Shown piece after piece: positions 44,344 to 55,600 of a DNA stretch of 64,000 bases. This stretch comes from Amphibalanus amphitrite. Taxonomy: Eukaryota > Arthropoda > Thecostraca > Balanomorpha > Balanidae. Both the position numbers and the translations under genes were made by a program. The notes beneath the pieces were generated by a model, which ran no database searches, was not told where the DNA came from, and worked only from the letters and a program-made list of their open reading frames with translations. Where the stretch lies: the NCBI RefSeq assembly GCF_019059575.1, contig NW_024882315.1:248001-312000 (forward strand), written 5' to 3'. Every line of letters begins with the position of its first letter. The stretch's first letter is position 1.

Positions 44344-47300
44344 GTATCACTTGCCTGCTAATCATTTCCTGAGATATTGATTTGTAGGTAGCTAGTTTGT
44401 GGGCAGGGAGGTGCCTTTCAAGTGACTGATTTAATAGTTAACAGGAGCATCATTCTGAGTCCAAGAGCTTTTAGAACAACATTTGATGGCAGCTCATCAG
44501 TGTGCTACTCTGGAACTATAAATACTTAGGTGTTGGAATAGAATAGAATCATCTCTTTAACAGTTAATGCAATGGTTTAGTCAAATGACTGTTCAGCAGA
44601 TGAATGCACAAATACAGCTTGTGCACTGTGCAGTGGAGTAAAGGCTTTAGAGAGGATTCAACTTGCAGTTTCCTAGCTATTGTGACTTTTTCTGTTTTAC
44701 CATTACTTAGCCCATGTTATGAAATGTTAGCTAAGTACCTATTACATCCTTTTCCAGCTGTTGAATTATTTTGCAAGTGCTAATCATCTGTAATTTTTTA
44801 CACCTTTGGTAATCATTGTACTTATTTTTGTTGCCTTTGGTCTGTTTTTCCAGGTTCTTTGTTTGGATCAGCAACTACAACGCCTTCATTCAGTGGCTTT
44901 GGGGCATCAACAGCAGCAAAACGTAAGCTGGTACATTTATGATAGCCTAAAATAGTTTTACCCTGTTCATATTAAATTTCAGTCCCTCATCCCTGTCCAA
45001 TTTGTAGCACTGGTATGTGTGTAATGATTTACAGTTCTTCTGCAAGCACTGATGCTGAGCAAGAAAAGCTGGTAGCCTGTCATGCGTACAAAGTAAAAGG
45101 ACTTTAAACTCATAAATAGTCTTGCATATAAAACTCATAGAGGATCTGAGGGTGACTTCTTTTCTTTTGTAAACATAACTGTCAAATTTGTCCTACAGAG
45201 GTGACATTCGGTCAGCCGGCGAGCAGTACCGGCTTCTCTGGCTTTGGCGCACCGGCGTCAGCGCCATCAACAGGGTTCAGCTTCGGGACCCCCGCCTCCA
45301 CAGCGTCCACAGGGCTCAGTTTCGGCGCGCCCGCCGCGTCCGCCGCCACCGGATTCAGTTTTGGCGCGCCGGCGGCCACCACCGCCGCCACGGGGTTCAG
45401 CTTTGGCGCGCCGGCCGCCTCCACGGCCGCTACTGGCTTCAGTTTCGGAGCGCCGGCGTCTTCGGCCTCCACCGGGTTCAGTTTCGGCGCTCCAGCGTCT
45501 TCAGCGGCCACAGGCTTTAGTTTCGGCGCGCCGGCCTCGACCGCCTCGACGGGCTTCAGTTTTGGCGCGCCGACATTCGGAGCCGCCGCGCCGGCGGCCG
45601 GCGGGTTCAGCTTCGGCAAACCCGCCGCGCCAGGTGAGGAAATGTGACCAGAATAATCAGGGACCGCTACTTGCATACATACATCTGTCTTAGCTATGTG
45701 CGAAATCGAGGAGATAGTTAAGGAATGCTTGGAAAATTGAGGGCTAAGATCTATTTATTGTAAATAGTGTTTCTATTTCATTGCATTAGCTTTTCTCTTC
45801 ACAATACCACACAACAGTAACCGTAATCTAACTCGGTCGGTTTGTCTTATCTCCTTTCGTCCGAGTCTGGGCTGAACCATCTCTGACACACACGATCCGC
45901 CGCTGCTACAACTCCTGTGTCTCGTCCGTCACTGACTCGCTGCTCCCCCCCCCCCCCCCCCCCAGCGTTCGGCGCGCTCGGCCAGCCTCAGCAGCCACAG
46001 CAGGCGCAGCCAGCCGACCAGAGTCAGACGCCGGCCCTGTACAGCGCCATGCTCAACGTCACCATCTATCGTGACGAGCGGGACGCCATCCTGGCCAAGT
46101 GGAACCAGCTGCAGGCCAAGTGGGGCGTCGGAAAGGGTGAGCGTTCCGGGAACAGACGTCTTCAGACGTACAAACGTAGTCACCGTACGATACAGCTGCC
46201 AGCAATGACGATAGATCGTGCACCAGGACACGACGTTGATAGTTAGAGAGATATGGACAGATGTAGTTCCGCGATCGTAATTAGTCTGTAATCTGTATTA
46301 GCACCAAACTAGCCCATGCTTCCTAAAAACCAGGACTCTGTACGGGGAATGATTGTTAATCAAAATTCAACATCAATCCGATCGCCTATTTTAACCGTTT
46401 GTGACTGACTGTGCTGTGAATGCCGGCCAGGTTTTTACACGATGGGCCCCCCGGTGGAGCTGGGCGCGGAAAATCCGTTCTGCGTGATGAAGGCGGTCGG
46501 CTACGCCCGGCTGCCCACGGCCAAAAACGACGACGGCCTCGTGACACTGCGACTCAACAAGAAAGAATCCGAAGTCAGGTAAGTGTGGGGAGAGAATAGA
46601 GATATAGTAAGAAAAGATCACTAATCAACTAACAGAATGGGAGGGACAGGGGGACTAATAAGCTGATGGAGGGGGGTAGCAGTACAATTTTTCATTTAAC
46701 TCTAGCCAGTGTCCTTCCCCAGTCTCGCTCACCTGGCCGACCTCCCGTTGACAGGAGCAGTCAGCAGCAGATTGTCAGCACCGTCTCGAAGCTGCTGGAG
46801 AACCGGCCGTCACTCTCGGTCTGTGTCGAGAGTGTGCGGGCCGTCACTCCGGAGAAGACTGAGATCCAGATCTACGTGCAGGAGCGCAGTCCCAACGGTA
46901 CGCAGCACTGTCCGACTCCTTGCGACTGATTTGGTGTGCTGTGGCTTTTGGGAAGGAACTAAAGACATTGGCAGGGGTATCTGTGAATGGTTGGGAAGTC
47001 CTGACTGTAGATTGAGACGTTTTTGACTAATCTACCAGCGTGACCAACTTCCATGTGGCCTCTTTGACCCCGACATGTGCTGAGTATTTAATTAGCATCT
47101 CTTTCTGGACTAACGTGCAGGTCTAGGCAGTTAGATTCAACATACAAAGTACCTTCGGGATCGATGTGGATCACTATCCCGGTCGAGATATTGTTTCTAT
47201 TTTACCAAAGACTTCGGAAAACACCACCAGCTGCTGCTCTTCCGTCTCCCGTCTGTCTCCTGACTGACCGGCCCCGGCGTTCGGTTCCCAGGCTCGGTGC

Positions 47301-48939
47301 GTCGTGTGCCCGCCTCGGACCTGTGCTCCCACCTATCTGCGCCCGCGCAGCGCTCTCAGCTGGCGGCTGTGGCACTGGACCAGCTGCACGCGCTGGTGGC
47401 GCCGTCTGCCGAGCAGCTGCAGCTCTACCTGGATAACCCTCCGGCAGGTGGGTGCTGCGGGCCGTCCTACCGACCCGCGGACTGACATTGGGGGTGCGGC
47501 GGCCAGTCACCGGCCCGTGGACCGACATTGGGGGTGCGGCGGCCAGTCACCGGCCCGCTAGTAGATACAACTGTGGCATGAGGGCTGAACTGCGAGCTTG
47601 TTGCAGTGCTTTGCAGGTGGGATTTACAATGGAATGAATCACCTTTACAGTATTTCTTAGCTTGGTTTTCATAGCCATCTCTTATGGACTTTTATCAAAT
47701 CGTCATATTTTGTAGTTAGTCGTATTGAATCTCCGACAATCGTTGCCTTCTGGTGGTTGTGCCCTGACCCTTCACCGCCCTTGTCCAGGAATCGATAAGC
47801 TGATCTGGGAGCAGGCCAAGAAGGACAACCCGGACCCGAAGGCCATGATTCCCGTGCCGATGATCGGCTTTAACGAGCTGCACCGGAGAACGCAGTGTCA
47901 GGTCAGTGCCGAAAGGAAGGGATTGTCCGCACTGGGAGTGCGACTGCTGATGCGCAGTCGAGCTATGAGAATATTGTGCTACCGTAATCCTCAGGAGGCT
48001 CTGATCGGGACCCCTATGGTGGTGTTTTGGGCGAAGCATAACCGTAGCGTGCGCCCCAAAGCCCCATTAAACAACTATACAATATTGATCATATCTACCT
48101 GGACGTGTCTGTACTTTGTAAAACTGTCATTTTCTCACACCGGTGACGATGTATGCTGGCCCACAGGAGCAGGAGAACGTGAACCAGCAGCGTCGTCTGG
48201 ATCTGATCGCCTCCGACATCGCCGACCTGCAGAAGACGCAGGCGGCCACCGCGGCGCGGCTCAGCCAGCTGAAACGAGCCAACCTGGAGCTCTCGCACCG
48301 CGTGCTGCAGGTAGGGACGCCACACTGTGCAGCCCGCCGGTCACCAACGACTTACGAGCTCATTAAAAACAAGGGCAACGTAATATCTGCTATGGTCATG
48401 TGTCAGATGACAGTTTCATTTAATGTGCTTTCTTTTACCATTGACAGGATTCTCATGTCACTTTCGAAGATCAGCCACTTTGGTTTATATTGTTCATTAG
48501 CCCTTGACCCATTTAGGTTTTGCCGTGTTATTCACTCAATACAGTGTACTGTTACTCCCTTACTGAGTCCGGTGCCCCCCCCCCCCTCCCCCTTGTTCAG
48601 GTTCTGGTGCGCCAGGAGATGGTGCGTAAGCAGGGCTGGAGCATCCAGCCGCACGAGGAGCGGCTGCGCGTGCAGCTGGAGGCGCTCCAGGACGAGCTGG
48701 CCACGCCCACCCAGTTCAAGGGCCGTCTGAACGAGCTGCTGTCCCAGACACGTCTGCAGAGCCAGCAGGCGGTGCAGCGCGGTGAGCGCTACTCGCTGGA
48801 GCCGGCCGGCCGCGACGAGGTGCGCCAGCTGCTGCGCTCTCAGCAGCACGGCCTCCAGCAGCTGATGGCCGTGGTGCAGGCCGACCTGGCGGACCTGGAC
48901 ACGATCCGACACGGCCTCGAGCACGCGCCCAGACGCTGA
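44277..48939 (+). CDS. Nup54: Nucleoporin Nup54, complete, 10 coding exons
   Basis: Exons 44277-44343, 44854-44922, 45199-45633, 45966-46136, 46431-46578, 46755-46897, 47292-47447, 47789-47901, 48167-48310 and 48601-48939. Phases match at every junction; the total is 1785 nt, 594 aa (human NUP54 is 507). Nup54 forms the central-channel Nup62-Nup58-Nup54 complex of the nuclear pore (family knowledge). The first about 205 residues are FG-rich, with nine FSFG-type repeats. The conserved core follows: RDAILAKWNQLQAKWGVGKG, ENPFCVMKAVGY, ERSPNG, LIWEQAKKDNPDPKAMIPVP, and the C-terminal coiled coil RRLDLIASDIADLQKTQAAT to PTQFKGRLNELLSQTRLQSQ. All are colinear with human NUP54. Confidence 0.96.
44854..44922 (+). 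CDS. Nup54: Nup54 coding exon 2
   Basis: Encodes SLFGSATTTPSFSGFGASTA and AK. Acceptor ttccag, donor C/gtaagc, phase 1. Confidence 0.8.
45199..45633 (+). CDS. Nup54: Nup54 coding exon 3, FSFG repeat domain
   Basis: Nine GFSFGAPA-type repeats of 13-14 residues separated by Ala/Ser/Thr linkers, after VTFGQPASSTGFSGFGAP. The repeats are also visible as 39-42 bp tandem DNA repeats, so the FG domain is probably length-variable. Acceptor cctacag, donor G/gtgagg. Confidence 0.93.
45948..45963 (+). repeat. C homopolymer serving as polypyrimidine tract of Nup54 exon 4
   Basis: An unbroken C run directly before cag/CG of exon 4. Similar C runs precede Nup54 exon 10 (48576-48590). Confidence 0.7.
45966..46136 (+). 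CDS. Nup54: Nup54 coding exon 4
   Basis: Ends the FG region with a Gln/Pro-rich stretch and starts the conserved core, ERDAILAKWNQLQAKWGVGK. The polypyrimidine tract before the acceptor is an 18-C run. Confidence 0.93.
46431..46578 (+). CDS. Nup54: Nup54 coding exon 5
   Basis: Encodes GAENPFCVMKAVGYARLP and DDGLVTLRLNKKESEVR. Acceptor ggccag, donor AG/gtaagt, phase 2. Confidence 0.93.
46755..46897 (+). CDS. Nup54: Nup54 coding exon 6
   Basis: Encodes SSQQQIVSTVSKLLENRPSL, then EIQIYVQERSPNG. Acceptor tgacag, donor G/gtacgc. Confidence 0.92.
47292..47447 (+). CDS. Nup54: Nup54 coding exon 7
   Basis: Encodes SVRRVPASDLCSHLSAPAQR to LQLYLDNPPA. The donor G/gtgggt opens a tandem repeat that continues to about 47560. 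Confidence 0.9.
47448..47562. repeat. About 40-bp tandem repeat after the Nup54 exon 7 donor
   Basis: Two near-identical copies (GGGGGTGCGGCGGCCAGTCA) follow a more diverged first copy that starts at the donor itself (GTGGGTGCTGCGGGCC). Confidence 0.7.
47789..47901 (+). CDS. Nup54: Nup54 coding exon 8
   Basis: Encodes GIDKLIWEQAKKDNPDPKAM and IPVPMIGFNELHRRTQCQ. Acceptor gtccag, donor CAG/gtcagt. Confidence 0.94.
48167..48310 (+). CDS. Nup54: Nup54 coding exon 9, coiled coil
   Basis: 48 codons: EQENVNQQRRLDLIASDIAD to LELSHRVLQ. Acceptor ccacag, donor CAG/gtaggg. Confidence 0.94.
48601..48939 (+). CDS. Nup54: Nup54 coding exon 10, coiled coil and C-terminus
   Basis: Encodes VLVRQEMVRKQGWSIQPHEE, PTQFKGRLNELLSQTRLQSQ and the C-terminal helices to EHAPRR, stop TGA at 48937-48939. 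Confidence 0.95.
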   Translation, partial: VLVRQEMVRKQGWSIQPHEERLRVQLEALQDELATPTQFKGRLNELLSQTRLQSQQAVQRGERYSLEPAGRDEVRQLLRSQQHGLQQLMAVVQADLADLDTIRHGLEHAPRR

Positions 48940-49690
48940 CCGGGACACGGGGAGCGCCGCGCCGCGGTCAGACGCGCTGCTGGAGGGCTGTTCGGTCCGT
49001 GACTCGACTGGTGGTGTGATCCTGCGGTGTGGTGACTGAATTTAGGTGATCTGGCTAGAAGTGCTTCGACGGCGGTTCTGTGGTCATGGGAGGACGTCGG
49101 TGAGGCGCCAACGGGCTTGGAGCGGGCAGGGCCCGGACTGGACTCATGATGCGAGCGACCCTGTGAGTCGCGGTGTGGACTCTCGCTCCGCGCGCTCTCG
49201 TATTCCAAGAAACTGCCGTCTGTGATGGAACCAGTGATGGCCATGTCAATTTTTCTCGTAATGTTTTGGAAATCAATGTATGGTAGACTGCAGCGATGGC
49301 ACTAGCTATTTTCCAGACTGTGGACCCGACGCGTCAATCTCTCCAGGTTTCTGTGTTGTAGCGTCGGCCAAACGTTTCGACGTTGTGCCCCAACGTGCAC
49401 AGCCCACAGGTGGCGCTTGTCATCTCCATTTCGGCCACAACGTCGGCATGACTGCCGTGACTGTTACTTTGTCACTCGTGGTAAGATGACACGTCTGGCG
49501 AGTCAGCAAATCAGCCGACGGTTGTTGGTAAGACGTCTTGCGATATGGTCGACCTATCCAGACTGCCGCAGTGTCTATGGAAGCATGGCTAGGCAACGAG
49601 GGAGACGGTATGACTTCAGGCGGCATGCCAAATGTGCTAACGTTATTAATGACTGGCGCAAATACAATGTTTGGGATATATGACGGATGT

Positions 49691-49696
49691 AATAAA
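49691..49696 (+). terminator. Candidate poly(A) signal for Nup54
   Basis: AATAAA about 750 bp after the Nup54 stop. No downstream GU-rich element was verified. Confidence 0.3.
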
Positions 49697-49699
49697 AAT

Positions 49700-51138
49700 G
49701 CCAAAATTTAACCTGTACTCGCTGGTCAGTCATGGCGCACCAGGTTGAGCTTTTGCTGAAAATCGAACTGCAAAAACTACATCCGCCTGATTATTTTACA
49801 TCGATGACCAGCTACTTTTGATTAAAATTTGTGACGCATATGTTGTAATGCGAACAAACAAAGCGAACTCGGGCCTCTAGCGAACTCGGGCCTCTTATAT
49901 TGACCTTAGACACGTTATATGCATGCATGTGATGCAGGTTTAAAAATTGAATTGATCAGTATTCAGTAAGACCATTTTCAATTATTTCAGTGCTCTTTTG
50001 ATTTCACATGCACGTAAAGCAAAATAGGGATACAATAATTGCAAAGTGATTTACGCGAAGTCACGCGTGTTGTTTATTTCGACGCGTAAGCTTATCGGAA
50101 CAAGCTTAGGAAACATCGTACCGCCCACTTTCCTTGCAATGGCTAACTACGAGTAGTCACTAGTCCCATTGAAGGCACAGACAAATCCGCTCACTCATCC
50201 TACTTTGAAAAGACAGAGGAGCGGCGAATTTAATTCCTCTGCATTTTCAGCTCAGCGGCAGAAATAGACGACGGCCGGCGGGCCGAACACAGCGCGAGTC
50301 GCAACTAAATCGTGCACCTGCGCCGTGAACGATTCAGTCGTCAGGTCACCTGTCGTGACACGAGTCTTCAGTAAAGATTGCGTCGTCGGTCACCTAAACT
50401 GCGGCGTGGACGCTCCGGAGTCGGTCTAACTTTATGTGAAAAAAGGAAATAAAACAAAAACACGCGCGTCTACCAACATCACGGTATCTTTATCATTGAT
50501 CCAATGTTAACTTTATTTTAGGGCTGAAGGAGAAGGTAGCTTTCGATTCCTACCCACTCTCAGCACATCATCACATAGCTCATTTATGAGCCTCTGTGTT
50601 GAGCTACTAGCCTGTTCCGATCCCATTCGCACCCTTCGGCCATCGTCCTTGACGGCCAGACCATTACGTGTTATGCGGTGCAGCATCCGCAGTCGAGTAG
50701 GCGTTTAACAGTGGTGCCATCTATGAACAGAGATATAAGCAGATACCGTAGCGCATTACCGCTACATCGAACAGTAGTCTCGAGCCATGCGGTAAAATGT
50801 GTAACCGGTACCGAATCACCGAACGTCATATGTTAGGTTTATGAGGATGCCTAGCATTTTGCTAACGCTCTGACTAGCAAAGCCGACATGGCCAGCGTTA
50901 TTGCTAGCAACTAGCGAGTAACATTATCATTTGTCAGCTGACTTATGTAATTATATTAATGAGCACAGAGCAATAGGAACACCAAACTGTGCTGTGTCTT
51001 TGACACACGTTACAAACTAGACTGTCGTTTGGTTATCCCTATCCCTACTCTGTCTCCATTCTTACATCAGACCAAACCGACATTTATTGGAGAACTAAGG
51101 ACTAATTTATAATTCAAGAATATCTAAGTCATTGTTTC
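49700..51138. other. Intergenic, no recognised gene
   Basis: A small direct repeat (GCGAACTCGGGCCTCT) lies at about 49863-49895. GC-rich sequence at 50270-50430 looks promoter-like but has no recognised coding exon after it. Confidence 0.4.
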
Positions 51139-51307
51139 TATGCAACCAGTGGCGGATCCAGGGGGGTCAAAATGGGCATTGCCCCCCAAACGGCATAATT
51201 CTAACATTACGCCTATGGACGATACATGGAAAGAATCGATAAATTGTTATGGTTCCCCCCCCCCCAAAAAAAAAAGACTCCGAGCTGGATCCGCCTCTGT
51301 ATGCAAC
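51139..51307. mobile_element. hAT-type MITE, 153 bp
   Basis: Perfect 8-bp duplication TATGCAAC (51139-51146, 51300-51307) around inverted ends CAGTGGCGGATCCAG and CTGGATCCGCCTCTG. G and C runs lie inside the ends. No coding capacity. Confidence 0.88.
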
Positions 51308-52440
51308 ATCAAATAGGGCTGATGTCAAAATGCTGAAGCTATTGATAGGGTTCGGCCTTACCAGGCCCGCTAAAACGATAACCTATTACCACTTATGCAG
51401 GCCCCGTAGTAGGCCATTAAGCTCATCTAGAGGGGCGGTTTAAACTCCACCTTGCCATCAAATTAAAATCCGTCGGGCAATAATGATCATTGAACCGGGC
51501 GGATAATGTCATTATTTCGCCCGTTAGCCCATTAGTCCCCAGCACGTTTTATAGAAAATGGTTAGGGAATGGCTACAGGAGTTGGTAATGGTCATCAAGA
51601 TTAGGTACTTTACTAATATGAAGTCAGTGGTCATGAAAAAAAAACATTAAAGAATAACTGATCTGATGATTTGTTTCATAAATTATTTTCGTGATTGTGT
51701 CGGATGGGTCACAGATGATACGATACGCACACGGCAGAGGATGACTTATCACATGGCACTTCGGGGAGGGGTGCGTCTCTGCATCATTTCAAGGCGCGAC
51801 TGGTAGGTACTGCATGCTAAGCAGTAAGCACTCGTTTATAGTCAGCGGTTCCGCTGCCAAACCGGAAATTTTAGCTTCAGGCTGCTAAGCTCAAGCGTTG
51901 AGCTTTTGAGCCTTCAGAAGCGCTCTGCACTCAGAGAAAATATGTAAGTGACAATAAAACAAATCACGCGACATTTGTCGGACTATATGTTTTTTTGAAC
52001 GGCCCTTCACCATTACCAGTTATAGGTCGATTTGATACTTGGCGTCGCGCGCTTCGCCAGGGCCGGTCCGAGCATTAGGTCCAGTGTCCAGGGCATGATA
52101 TTGGTGCCGGGCCGTTCAAAATACATATGGCCAAATTTACCTTATTGTACTTTTGTAATAAGGTCCTTTAAAATATGCAGTCATAAGTAAATAATGTAAT
52201 AATAAGCTATCATGCCACCCTTCATCTATTCTCGTTTTCCTGATGAAAGAATTAAGAAACGTGATCCAGGACGCCGCCAGCCCTGCGCCTCAAAACAATT
52301 AGCAAAATGCAGCATTAAGAGTCCCAACCTGACGTTTAGAGGGGAGTCGGGGACGCTTATAGGACATTTATCAAAGCCATTATTATGTGTGGGTGCCGCG
52401 GCGCGTCCGTGCTGGAGCGGAGATTTCTCGGGAGCCGAGG
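51308..52440. other. Intergenic, no recognised feature
   Basis: AT-rich sequence without a supported exon or repeat. Confidence 0.4.
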
Positions 52441-52452
52441 CTGCGGCCGCGG

Positions 52453-52551
52453 TGACGTCACGGCTGCCTCACCTGGGCGGCGCTGATTGGCCGTGTCACC
52501 TGTGACGTCACCTGAGGGCGGCACGTTAAAAGTGGTGTGCCGCCGGCAGTC
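52453..52551 (+). promoter_or_regulatory. Probable core promoter of the insulin-like gene
   Basis: Two perfect CRE palindromes TGACGTCA (52453-52460, 52503-52510), an inverted CCAAT box (ATTGG, 52486-52490), a TATA-like TTAAAAG near 52526 and an initiator-like GCAGTC near 52546, about 20-25 bp apart. CRE sites would fit cAMP/CREB control, but this is inferred from motifs only. Confidence 0.5.
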
Positions 52552-52671
52552 TCACCCAGTACGGTGTGGGTGCTGGTGTGTGTGTGTGCCGACCCGAGGT
52601 GCGGCTCATCTCTGACTGTGACTGACCACCGAGCCCGCACCGGCCGCGAGCCACCGCCACCGCCACCCGTC

Positions 52672-52683
52672 ATGACCTCTGGG
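52672..52683 (+). CDS. Insulin-like gene, putative exon 1 (start codon)
   Basis: ATG ACC TCT GGG followed by gtgagt; encodes MTSG in phase 0, preceded by a promoter-like region and a GCC-rich leader. Chosen because exon 2 has no in-frame ATG before the signal peptide. The link over a 6.6-kb intron is inferred. Confidence 0.5.
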
Positions 52684-55600
52684 GTGAGTAGACTGAGCGC
52701 GGACACTATAATGACTTATCTACGTCCAGTAAAACGTATGACTGATGCATCGAGCGTACCAGTGGATCCAGAAAAGGTGGCATGAGACGTAGCGGGGACA
52801 TATTCCCAAAAACTTCCTCGGAAAACCAAATACTCCTCAGAGTTCGTTTCCTTATGCGTTGCTGTGTGGTTAAAAGCAAGCCCTTTTCTACACAAAAATG
52901 TAAAGCTTTATTTCTATACGATAAAAACGGCAAAATTTCGTCAATTTCGGACCTTTATCCCTCGCCTGTATTTGTGTTTTGTCAGCCGCTAATGTTTACG
53001 GGGAGGGTCCGTTGGATCCCCCGCCCTGCTGTTCAGCCCCTGATCGAGCTAGGGCCTCGCGGAAAAACAAGCGTGTTGCCCGTTACTACATACATAGAGG
53101 AAGTCGATGACACCTAATCTAGGTCATTGGTTGATCTTCCAGGTCAGGTCAATGGCTCAAAAAGAGGTAAAATTGGAGTCTGCTAGAACATCGTAAATCG
53201 AGGTTGCTATGAGGGTTTTCGGGGTCCTGATTTCATAATTTCGTATTATATCAGGTCAATTTCGTGTTAGGTCAGGTCAGGTCAGGTCAGGTCGGGTCAG
53301 GTCAGGTCAGGTTATGCCAACCAGTAGGGGTTCTGCCGGCTATCTATAGTAGGTGTTAACTAGTGATGTCAATCGGATACCAACTTTTTGGTATACCGAT
53401 ACCAAACCGATACCAAGTTGGTATTTGGTATTTCAAACCCTATGCATTTGGTATTTTGTTGGTATTAGAAAGCTTCACTAGTGTACTAAGATGCTCCGAA
53501 TTTGGTAAAAAGTTGGTATTTCTATCAGTTTTAAAATTTGGTTTGGTTTTCGGTATTTTCCTATTGTTTCGGTTGGTATTTGGTTTGGTATCGGTTTCCA
53601 AATTTTCCGTACCTATTTGACATCATTAGTGTTAACCACAACCGACAGCTTTGTAACATGGTATATACCTAAACACTAAAACTATTTCGTAAATGTTCAA
53701 AATGGTGCTTAATTCGAAATCACCTCCAAAAAACTACCTTAGAAACAAGCAAAACTCGAAAAAGTAAACCAAGGTCCTCTAAGAGCAATGACCTTGACCT
53801 GACCTTCAAGTGACATTTACACCCACCGTAATGCATGGGACAAACATCGCTTCACATGTTGGAACGTTTAAAACCACAAAAAAATGGACAAGCATGGATC
53901 ATATGCGCTGACAAACGCCAAATCGCGATTCCGGCCTGACATGGTCTCGACTCTCGACAAACAGGTCAGAGGTTAAAGGTCATTTGGGTCAGGGTCAATG
54001 CTCAGAGTAGGTGGAGGTGCAAAATCGACTAACTGGAGAATACGAAAATTTTCGTTGCGATCGACCACTTTTTGTGCGAGTTATTTAGGAAAAACCGAGA
54101 GAGAGTTCGAAACAGTAAACTGCGGAAGACACCGGCCTGTGATCGGCGCTCTGCTGCAGCAAAATGATCCCTGGAGAGGTATTCTAAAATGAATTGAGTC
54201 CGAACCTTTTGATGGGAAGGATTGACAAGGACGGAGCCCCCGCTAAGCGAAGCTTGTTGCGTTGACCCTGCCCTCTACCCTCCGATCGCGCCATTTCGGT
54301 TCTATGACAGAATTATTGAGTCCAAAGTTTAACGTGCGCATATGGCCGCGGACGGCCGGTCCCCTCACTGACTTCGCTTGGCTACGGCCTGCCACCAACC
54401 GCAACCATACCTGTCAGGAGGCCCATAAACGTCAAGCACTCGTCGCGCTACAAACCCAAACTGTTGCAACCGGGAATGCGTGCCCTCGCGGAGTCCAACG
54501 CTCTACCGACTGAGCTACGGGACCGCCGAGGTGACGCCAATGAATGGTTCAGCGCACAACGTGAAACGGCAGCCGTGTGATATAGGAGAAGCCCAGAAAA
54601 GTGGTTTGTCCAGATCAAAATTGCTGGGCCTTGTGTGCAATTGTTTTAGGGAATCCAAGAAGGTGATGTAGGATGTTGCAAAGGAAAATAGTCCCCGAAA
54701 CGACTTTAATTTTTATTGCCTTGGATCTCGCCTCATTTACGCACTGGTGTAGATATTCAAGCAATCTTTTTCGTACCTATTTATATAACGCAGTCTTTTT
54801 GTGCGAGTTTAACAAAATCTAGCCAGCTTCCGACGTTGCAAGGCAGCTGAAGCCGATATGAAAGGTCAATGTTGTCAGTGTTCTGGATCTGGCGTTGGAT
54901 TGTCATTACCGACTGTCTTGATGATGGTCGGATAATAATTAGCACGTACTACTGCACACTTTTGAAGAAGTTGCGAGATGCCCTCGAGCAGAATCGCCAA
55001 AAACGCTCAGGGAGTATTTTTATACTCACCGACAGCGCCCCCACCAATTCGTCCTGAGCTGCGATTGAAGAAACAACAGAATGTGGACATGAAATCCAAC
55101 CGCATCTAACAAATTCATCTGACCTGGTATTACGAGTAAGTGACTATTGATTGTTACGGGAGCAGGGAGGTAAAGAATCAACAGTATGGCCGGTGATTTA
55201 AGGACAGAAATGACGTCATTAATGAGGAGAAGGGAGGTCAATTTCACCAGGTCCCAACTTCGGCGCCCTGACACCGCCTAAGAATAACTAATCTGATTTT
55301 AGGCAGTTTATCACATGTTCTTGTAACATGAAAAGACCATTGCTAGGCCACTTCGGTGACGGCATGACCGCACCAACAAAAAACGATTCATTATGTATTT
55401 TGTATACCTCCGAAATTCAATTACCTGTATCCGCCTATGACTTTTCCAAATGCTCATTTTGGTGACACGTGTCGTTTCTGGTTCATTCTGCATCGATCGG
55501 CAGTAGTTGCGTCCAAATCGAAAACATGGCCGTGGTGAGCAGTTGAAAAAGCATATGCAATTCGCCGTTTTACTGCCACCTTCTGCCCCCCCCCCCCCCT

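Noticed and set aside
45188-45693. Other frames through the Nup54 FG exon, including a 154-residue antisense frame
   Set aside because: Shadows of the repetitive FG-coding sequence.
48940-52440. Search for a gene between Nup54 and the insulin-like gene
   Set aside because: Only short frames without motif or splice support; a GC-rich patch at 50270-50430 is not followed by a recognisable exon.
54440-54530. Possible tRNA gene
   Set aside because: The D arm is good, but the anticodon arm, T loop and acceptor stem do not fold; better explained as a SINE head.
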